Shown piece by piece: positions 33,461-38,550 of a stretch of DNA of 38,550 nucleotides (its first letter is position 1; the number at the start of each line of letters is the position of its first letter). Made by a program: the position numbers and the translations under genes. The notes beneath the pieces are model-generated. The model made no database searches, had not been told where the DNA came from, and saw only the letters and a list, made by a program, of their open reading frames with translations. Source of the stretch: Alistipes sp. CAG:514 (GTDB lineage Bacteria; Bacteroidota; Bacteroidia; Bacteroidales; UBA932); NCBI GenBank assembly GCA_000431015.1, contig HF985980.1:1-38550 (forward strand). Reading direction: 5' to 3'.

Positions 33461-34630
33461 TTAGTCTTTAGGGAAGTTCTGATGAATGTAGGCCTTCTTG
33501 AGTCGCACAAGACCTATGAGCGGCAACAGAATGAAGATCAGCAAGTAGATCACCTGCTTCCACCATCCGGCGAATCCGGCTCCGAATATGGCCTCCTGGA
33601 CATAGAACAGATAATAATGACGCAACGGGAACGCCGCCGCAAGTCCCTGGATGTAAGGCGGCATGGCCTCTATCGGAAGCGTGAAGCCCGAGAGGGAGAA
33701 TCCAAGCACGCTGTAAAGAGCGCCGATACTCAACGCCAACCTCGGCACAGGAAGCATCTCAAGGATGAATATGGCGATCGCCTCACTGGCGAAGATCATA
33801 AGGAATATGCCCAAAAACATGTTCCAGATGGATCCCGCCAACGGAAAATGCAGCCTATGGAAGAGCAGCAGGATCAGTATCAGCCCGATCGCCGAGAATG
33901 TCAGCGTCCACACCAGAAGCTTGCCGGCAAGGGCGGTCACAATCGAGTTGCCGGAGGTCTGCAGCAGATGCCTGGAGGTACCATACTTAAGCTCCGCTCC
34001 CAATGAATATATCAGGACGATTATCACGATCATCTCCAGCACACCCGGCAGCAGGACGCTGCTGAGGTAGTAGTTGTAGTTGGTGCCGACGTTGCCGATC
34101 TGATGGACATCCACGTCCACAGGACGGATCATGCCCATGATCTGGCTGTCGTTGTAACCTCTTGCCCTGAAGGCCTGCCTCTGCACGGCTCCGTTGGTCA
34201 GATTGACCATCTGGAGCAGATCCTTCCACGCAAGCGCCCCGCTTACGAAGTACAAGCCGTTGACGTAGAACGTGATCTTCGGCTGACGGTTCGCCTGGAT
34301 GTCATCGTTCATCCCCACAGGAACGACACAGACAGCCGCGATCTTGCCTCTGTTCATGTCTTCTCTGGCAGCCGCGAACGAATCGTAGTGGACAACCTTT
34401 CCCAACTGGGTGGCGTCCAGCTGCTGGCAGAAATTCCTTGAGGTGGACGAGTAGTCGTAGTCCACAAGACCGATCGGAACATCACTCGGCAGACCGTCCT
34501 TCAGAAATGTCAGGAAGAATATGGCGCAGAAGGCTATCACGCCTACCGAACCCAGAAGATAGATCGGGCGCTGCCTGATGATCCTGAGCTCGCGGCGGGC
34601 CACCGCAATTATTCTCTGCCAATTAGTCAT
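33461..34630 (-). CDS. ABC-2 type permease
   Basis: A 389-aa relative of the next gene, same topology: an N-terminal membrane segment (YLLGSVGVIAFCAIFFLTF), a large periplasmic region of about 150 aa, then membrane segments from about 180 on. It resembles the YhhJ/YbhR/YbhS group of permeases that work with HlyD and TolC-type partners to export drugs or lipids. It is 11 nt after the HlyD gene and 5 nt before the other permease. Substrate is unknown. The permease pair is encoded without an ATPase. Confidence 0.88.
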   Translation of the reverse strand: MTNWQRIIAVARRELRIIRQRPIYLLGSVGVIAFCAIFFLTFLKDGLPSDVPIGLVDYDYSSTSRNFCQQLDATQLGKVVHYDSFAAAREDMNRGKIAAVCVVPVGMNDDIQANRQPKITFYVNGLYFVSGALAWKDLLQMVNLTNGAVQRQAFRARGYNDSQIMGMIRPVDVDVHQIGNVGTNYNYYLSSVLLPGVLEMIVIIVLIYSLGAELKYGTSRHLLQTSGNSIVTALAGKLLVWTLTFSAIGLILILLLFHRLHFPLAGSIWNMFLGIFLMIFASEAIAIFILEMLPVPRLALSIGALYSVLGFSLSGFTLPIEAMPPYIQGLAAAFPLRHYYLFYVQEAIFGAGFAGWWKQVIYLLIFILLPLIGLVRLKKAYIHQNFPKD

Positions 34631-34641
34631 GATGATAGTCC

Positions 34642-35628
34642 TTACTTAACGATTGCGGACATACCAGGACGAATGCCGTCCACCGTCACATCCGGAACGG
34701 CCCTGACTTCGAAGGTCTTGGCATCGTACATACCTGTTTCCTTGGTGGCCTTCCACGTGGCGTAGGACTCACGGACAGCCACATAGTTGATGGTGGCCGG
34801 AACCTCCTTGCCGTCAAGAGCCGGGATGATCACCGTGATCTTGTCGCCCTGCTTCATGCCGTGGAGGTAGTCCTCACGCACATTGAAAGTGAACCATACA
34901 TCATTCAGGTCAGTAACGCTGGCGACAGGCGCTCCCTGGCCGACAAGCTCGCCGACCTTAGGGAAAAGAGCCGAGATGATTCCGTCAGCAGGAGCCGTAA
35001 GGTACAGCTCGCTCAGATAAGACTCCACCTCCATCAACGCGCCGTCAGCCTGATCGACGAGAGCCTTGGCCGCAGCCTTGTCCTCCTCGCGCGCTCCGTT
35101 GACAGCCATGTCATACTGACTCTTGGCAGCCTTTGTCTGAGCGACGGAGGCATCGTACTTAGCCTTCACCTCGTCGTATTTCTGAGCCGCGATGACTTTC
35201 TGGTCATAGAGCTTCTGGATCCTGTCGAAAGACTTCTTCATCACGTCTTCCTGCACAAGAGCCTGCTGATAAAGCTCATAGGCTCCGGCGATCTGCTCCT
35301 TGCGGGCTCCGTTCTGAGCCTTTCTGCTCTGTGAGCTGGCAGCCGCCTTGATGGCGTTGGCCTGCGCCAGTTTGGCACGTACCTCAGGAGAGTCGATGAG
35401 GGCGACGGTGTCTCCCTTGTGGACCATCTGGCCTTCCTTGACGTAAAGTTCCTCGATCCTGCCCGGAACCTTGCCGGACACACGATACTCACTGGCCTCT
35501 GCCTCGCCCTGAATCATCAGAGGCTTTGGTTTAGAGACGAAATAGCCGATGATGGCGATCAGAAGGATGATTACGATCAGCGCCACAATGCCAATCACAA
35601 GATTGTAGCTTTTCTTTTCCTTTTCCAT
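34642..35628 (-). CDS. HlyD-family membrane fusion protein
   Basis: A 328-aa periplasmic adaptor linking an inner-membrane permease to a TolC-type channel. One N-terminal membrane anchor (about 9-32) is followed by the lipoyl-type barrel segment EAEASEYRVSGKVPGRIEEL, a helical hairpin about 80-210 rich in Ala, Lys and Gln that would contact the TolC channel, and a second lipoyl half (LYLTAPADGIISALFPKVGE) before the beta-barrel domain. It is 32 nt after the TolC-like gene. Family and place in the operon are clear; the exported substrate is not. Confidence 0.93.
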   Translation of the reverse strand: MEKEKKSYNLVIGIVALIVIILLIAIIGYFVSKPKPLMIQGEAEASEYRVSGKVPGRIEELYVKEGQMVHKGDTVALIDSPEVRAKLAQANAIKAAASSQSRKAQNGARKEQIAGAYELYQQALVQEDVMKKSFDRIQKLYDQKVIAAQKYDEVKAKYDASVAQTKAAKSQYDMAVNGAREEDKAAAKALVDQADGALMEVESYLSELYLTAPADGIISALFPKVGELVGQGAPVASVTDLNDVWFTFNVREDYLHGMKQGDKITVIIPALDGKEVPATINYVAVRESYATWKATKETGMYDAKTFEVRAVPDVTVDGIRPGMSAIVK

Positions 35629-35660
35629 AATATTCTTAAATTTTTATCATTATCCGTTGA

Positions 35661-37187
35661 TTATCTTGCCTGAGCGTGGTTGTTGCCTTCCGCCTTGTTC
35701 AGGTTGGCGGCGAGCATCTGAAGCTCGATCCCCGCGTCAATATATTCAGAATGAGCCTTAAGCCATGCGGTCTGGGCGGCGAGCGCGGTGTTGGTGTCGA
35801 TCACGCCCTCCTCGAAGCCGACAGTCGCGGTGCGGAGATTCTCCTCAGCGCTGGACAGGTTGTTCTGCGCCATCGTCAGCTTCTCAAGCGCCTCTCCCTC
35901 CTGCTTCCTGAGCTGGGTGACCTGAAGGTTGATAAGGTTCCGGGCATCCTCAAGCTGTGTTCTGTAAAGGGTGGCCTCAGCCTTTGCCTTGCGGGTCTTG
36001 CTCATGGCCTCGAAGCCGTGGAAGATAGGGATGTTCACCATCACGCCGGCGTTGAAGAAACCGCCCCAGTCCTTCTGGAAGCCGTTCTTGATGTTAGGAT
36101 TAGTCACTGAATATGCCGCCATCAAGGCCACCTTCGGCATCATGTCGGCCCTTGCGACCCTCACCTTGCCGTCATAGATCTTCGACGCAAGCTCAAGGCT
36201 CCTGGTCTCCGGCCTGTCTGCGTAGATCTGCTCCAGATCCTTTCCCGCTCCGATCTGAGGGACAGGGATGTCAGCCAGCGCCTCGTCGGCAAGCACGATG
36301 TCTGAATTGAGGTCAAGGCCGATCTGCTTGCAAAGAAGCATCTTTGCGAGTGTAAGGCCATTGTCGGACTTCGTCTTGAGCATGTCCGCCTCGTTTGCCT
36401 TCACCTTTATCTGAAGGGCGTCGGACTCCGTGGCCACGCCTTCCTTGACTGAAAGATCCACGTCATGCTCCATCTTGTGGAGAAGATCGGCATAGGCGTC
36501 GGCGAGTTTTTTCTTGTTGGCGATGGAGATGATCTGCCAATATGCCTGGTCAACATCCACAATCACCTGCTGGTACTGCTGATCGTACTGAGTTTCTGAC
36601 AGTTCCTCTGCCAATTTGGCAATTCGGTTGGCAGCCACAATCTTGCCGCCCATGAAAACAGGCTGCTGGACGGTCACCGCCCCGGCGAAAATGTTCTGCA
36701 TGTCAGGATGGAAAGCATCGTCAATCTCCTTTCCCAACGCATTGATTGTCTGAGACATGTCCGTCTGAGACAACGCACCGAGGACTGTCTGCCACATCGG
36801 GCTTTTCATGTACTCCATCGCAGCCGCAGGGTTGGACTTGATGGCAGCCATCAGATTCTGGCTGAGAGTCTGGGTCTGCGTATGGATCAGGGTTCCCATG
36901 TTCTGAAGTTTCTGGGAAGTGGCATCGCTGACAAGGGCGATGTCATTGGCGTTGTAGATGTAGGCGCCAGTGGCGGAAATGTTCGGCAGATAGTTGGCGA
37001 ACGCTATCTTGCGGTCGTAGCCGGCCATCTCGATCTTGGTCTCGGCCTGCCTCAAGGTCTTGTTGTTTTCGATCGCCATTTCACGGCATTGCTCCAGCGT
37101 CAGCGTCTGCTGGGCATTCGTCGCCAGCGGCATCATGGCCACCGCGACCAATGTTGAGATTTTGACAATGTACTTGTTCATATTCAT
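35661..37187 (-). CDS. TolC-family outer-membrane efflux protein
   Basis: A 508-aa outer-membrane channel. It has a Sec signal (MNMNKY, hydrophobic run, ending NAQ about residue 25) and two TolC repeats with long coiled-coil helices; LTLEQCREMAIENNKTL is the classic opening of the first repeat. The ATG at 37187 is used; an in-frame TTG one codon upstream is not needed, and ATG 37181 is also possible. It is the first gene of the export operon and is divergent from an AraC regulator 180 nt away. Together the operon would form a continuous inner-to-outer membrane exporter. Confidence 0.93.
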   Translation of the reverse strand: MNMNKYIVKISTLVAVAMMPLATNAQQTLTLEQCREMAIENNKTLRQAETKIEMAGYDRKIAFANYLPNISATGAYIYNANDIALVSDATSQKLQNMGTLIHTQTQTLSQNLMAAIKSNPAAAMEYMKSPMWQTVLGALSQTDMSQTINALGKEIDDAFHPDMQNIFAGAVTVQQPVFMGGKIVAANRIAKLAEELSETQYDQQYQQVIVDVDQAYWQIISIANKKKLADAYADLLHKMEHDVDLSVKEGVATESDALQIKVKANEADMLKTKSDNGLTLAKMLLCKQIGLDLNSDIVLADEALADIPVPQIGAGKDLEQIYADRPETRSLELASKIYDGKVRVARADMMPKVALMAAYSVTNPNIKNGFQKDWGGFFNAGVMVNIPIFHGFEAMSKTRKAKAEATLYRTQLEDARNLINLQVTQLRKQEGEALEKLTMAQNNLSSAEENLRTATVGFEEGVIDTNTALAAQTAWLKAHSEYIDAGIELQMLAANLNKAEGNNHAQAR

Positions 37188-37297
37188 CAATTCTTGTTTT
37201 CGATTTTTTTGTCAAGCGGTAAGGGTACACTACAAATTGATTGCCAAATTTCTCCATTAATATGACTTTTCGGATTCTATAAGTATCAAAAGGTCGA

Positions 37298-37319
37298 ATA
37301 TTGCGAAATTTTGCAATAT
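37298..37319. promoter_or_regulatory. Operator-like palindrome between exporter and AraC gene
   Basis: ATATTGC (37298-37304) and GCAATAT (37313-37319) form perfect 7-nt arms around an 8-nt spacer. The right arm overlaps the -33 TTTG (37310-37313) of the AraC promoter, so a protein bound here would block it. Located between the divergent exporter operon and its probable regulator. Confidence 0.6.
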
Positions 37320-37340
37320 GACAAATATTCCCTAATTTTG
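37310..37340 (+). promoter_or_regulatory. Strong Bacteroidota promoter of the AraC gene
   Basis: TTTG at 37310-37313, then 19 nt, then TAATTTTG at 37333-37340: an exact match to both elements and spacing. Transcription would begin near 37347, about 20 nt before the ATG at 37368. This excludes the in-frame TTG at 37311 as the start. Confidence 0.75.
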
Positions 37341-37367
37341 CCGCAAGACATTAAAACATTTTTTGAC

Positions 37368-38282
37368 ATGCCAGATTCACTATTGAACATAGGGCTGAAG
37401 CAAATCAGAAAACTCGTACCCGTCCAGAATGAAGTCCAGCTCGGAGACGACTTCTTCATCATGGAGGTGAAGTACAGAGAAAACCTTCAGTTTTTGAAAT
37501 ATCCCTGCCGCAGCGACGCCTACATCGCGATTTTCTGCAAGTCCGGCAGCCTCAACGTGGAAATCAACCTTCGGTCGTACACGGTGGTCAAGGGTACGCT
37601 GTTCATCGGTACTCCGGGAAACATCATAAAGATAAACAGGCTGGGCAATGAAGGCGACAGCGGATTCGAGTTCATCGTCGTGGCGATTTCCAAGGAGTAT
37701 CTTTCCAGCATTAGTTTCGACTTTAAGAAAATTTTTGACGATCGGCTCAAACTGCTGACAGAGCCATGCGTCCAGCTTGAAGACAGGAACATCGCCTTCT
37801 GCACCAAGTACTTGGACCTTATCGGCGAGATTCTGTCCTCGGACGTGCCGAACAAGAGGGAGGCTGTCGGCTCGCTGATCGCGTCACTCTTTTACCTACT
37901 GGGCGGACTGATGGAAAAAAGCGCCGTAAAGACTCCGGAGGCATCAGGAGCGACGGTCAACACCAGAGTGAAACTGATCTTCGAGCATTTCATGACACTC
38001 GTGACCGAGCATCACACATCGGAGCGCAACATGGCCTTCTACGCCAACCGGCTTGGACTGACCCCGAAATACCTTTCTAAACTCATCAAGCAGGTCAGCG
38101 GCCGCTCGGCTCCTGACTGGATCGACTCGTTCGTCATCCTTGAGGCGAAGAATATGCTGAAGTACACCGACGACAGCATCAAGGAAATCGTCTTCAAGCT
38201 TCATTTCCCGAACCCGTCCGTGTTCTACAAGTTTTTCAAGGCGCACACCGGAATGACTCCAAGCGAGTACCGGAACGGATAG
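37368..38282 (+). CDS. AraC-family transcriptional regulator
   Basis: A 304-aa regulator. The N-terminal about 180 residues form a cupin-like sensing domain (the RSYTVVKGTLFIGTPGN strand region). The C-terminal about 100 residues are the two-helix-turn-helix DNA-binding domain, with LGLTPKYLSKLIKQVSG in the first and FPNPSVFYKFFKAHTGMTPSEYR in the second, the latter being the AraC signature. The start at 37368 fits the promoter at 37310-37340. It is divergent from the exporter operon and is most likely its regulator; the palindrome at 37298-37319 is a candidate site. The effector is unknown. Confidence 0.9.
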   Translation: MPDSLLNIGLKQIRKLVPVQNEVQLGDDFFIMEVKYRENLQFLKYPCRSDAYIAIFCKSGSLNVEINLRSYTVVKGTLFIGTPGNIIKINRLGNEGDSGFEFIVVAISKEYLSSISFDFKKIFDDRLKLLTEPCVQLEDRNIAFCTKYLDLIGEILSSDVPNKREAVGSLIASLFYLLGGLMEKSAVKTPEASGATVNTRVKLIFEHFMTLVTEHHTSERNMAFYANRLGLTPKYLSKLIKQVSGRSAPDWIDSFVILEAKNMLKYTDDSIKEIVFKLHFPNPSVFYKFFKAHTGMTPSEYRNG

Positions 38283-38403
38283 GATGCCGACAAGACAAGG
38301 CTCCCCGCTGCATCAGAAGGCTGTTTTGCTTCAATTCGTAAGTAAACAACTGGCGAATGTGACGGTTTGATGCAAAAATCGTTTTAAAATATTACGAAAA
38401 AGT

Positions 38404-38434
38404 TTTGCATATTCAATAAATCTTAATACCTTTG
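38404..38434 (+). promoter_or_regulatory. Strong Bacteroidota promoter near window end
   Basis: TTTG at 38404-38407, 19 nt, then TACCTTTG at 38427-38434: exact consensus. It drives rightward transcription from about 38441 into sequence containing no ORF start but a stable hairpin at 38495-38524. The region between the AraC stop and 38404 shows nothing else I can name. Confidence 0.7.
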
Positions 38435-38440
38435 CCCTTG

Positions 38441-38550
38441 GACAGACAAAAGTTCTTTTTGTTGTCTATTTGTTAAGTTCGTTTTATATACAACAGGCCG
38501 GAGCTTTGGGGAAAGCGACGGCCTTTCGTAAGCATTCGAGGAAGTACGTG
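38441..38550 (+). ncRNA. Start of a structured RNA or leader, continues past window
   Basis: Downstream of the strong promoter the RNA could fold a first hairpin from AGACAAAAG and its partner near 38465, and a second, well-ordered hairpin at 38495-38524: AGGCCG-GA-GCTTT-GGGG-AAAGC-GA-CGGCCT. The facing GA/GA pairs are the tandem sheared G-A arrangement. It is not followed by a long U-run. No ORF start is seen up to the window end. It may be a small RNA or a long leader of a gene beyond the edge; I do not recognise a known family, and it lacks the rnpB core motif. Confidence 0.4.

Noticed and set aside
37311..37367. Upstream TTG start for the AraC gene
   Set aside because: It lies inside the promoter; the transcript begins after it.
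38441..38550. RNase P RNA (rnpB)
   Set aside because: The hairpin before cgaggaagtacgtg recalls the P3 plus core region, but the invariant GAGGAAAGTCCGGGC segment is not present.

Overview
The window looks like a chromosomal piece of a GC-rich Bacteroidales bacterium, probably gut-type. Reasons: promoters of the Bacteroidota form TTTG-N19-TAnnTTTG (two exact matches, at 37310-37340 and 38404-38434); the serC-serA-DUF1015 trio typical of Bacteroides relatives, with a Lys-type phosphoglycerate dehydrogenase; a Sec-exported RHS protein of Bacteroidota type; a FucP-like transporter; and an AAA/DUF4143 ATPase. Species cannot be named from the sequence alone.

Layout. 177-5218: housekeeping genes on the + strand (YigZ, aspartate carbamoyltransferase, SerC, SerA, DUF1015). 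5219-5903: a long gene-free stretch with a REP, a terminator-like hairpin and a 152-bp element bounded by inverted repeats. 5904-7273: two small exported proteins of unknown function. 7502-10057: deoxynucleoside kinase and long-chain acyl-CoA ligase. 10058-18037: an RHS polymorphic-toxin island with a 2088-aa RHS protein, a likely lipoprotein immunity gene, a displaced fragment of the RHS core and remnant DNA. 18038-19195: a lone GH53 galactanase. 19307-20701 (-): a second deoxynucleoside kinase and an MBL hydrolase. 20770-25021: UvrA and an AAA/DUF4143 ATPase that is more AT-rich. 25142-32046: a divergent sugar-catabolism locus (ROK kinase and FucP-like transporter on -, then PHP protein, aldolase-dehydrogenase fusion and double aldolase on +). 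32178-37187 (-): an export operon (TolC, HlyD, two ABC-2 permeases, no ATPase), divergent from an AraC regulator at 37368-38282. The window ends in a strong promoter followed by a structured RNA-like hairpin.

The most notable points are these. (1) The RHS tip carries a His-X17-Ser-Gln-Gly-Cys signature like YkuD L,D-transpeptidases, and the gene after it encodes a lipoprotein, so a cell-wall-directed toxin with a periplasm-facing immunity protein is plausible. (2) Two 72-nt hairpins at 10149-10220 and 32098-32169 share the same 8-nt loop (GTAACGTG on one strand) with a compensatory loop-closing pair, and each lies next to a REP. (3) Ten REP-like palindromes are scattered here; a pair is translated in frame inside the RHS protein, the same pair recurs in the displaced RHS fragment, and another supplies the stop codon of the MBL gene. 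(4) The hexamer GAATAT/ATATTC occurs about 89 times by hand count, many times the base-composition expectation. (5) The double aldolase has one intact and one degenerate active site.
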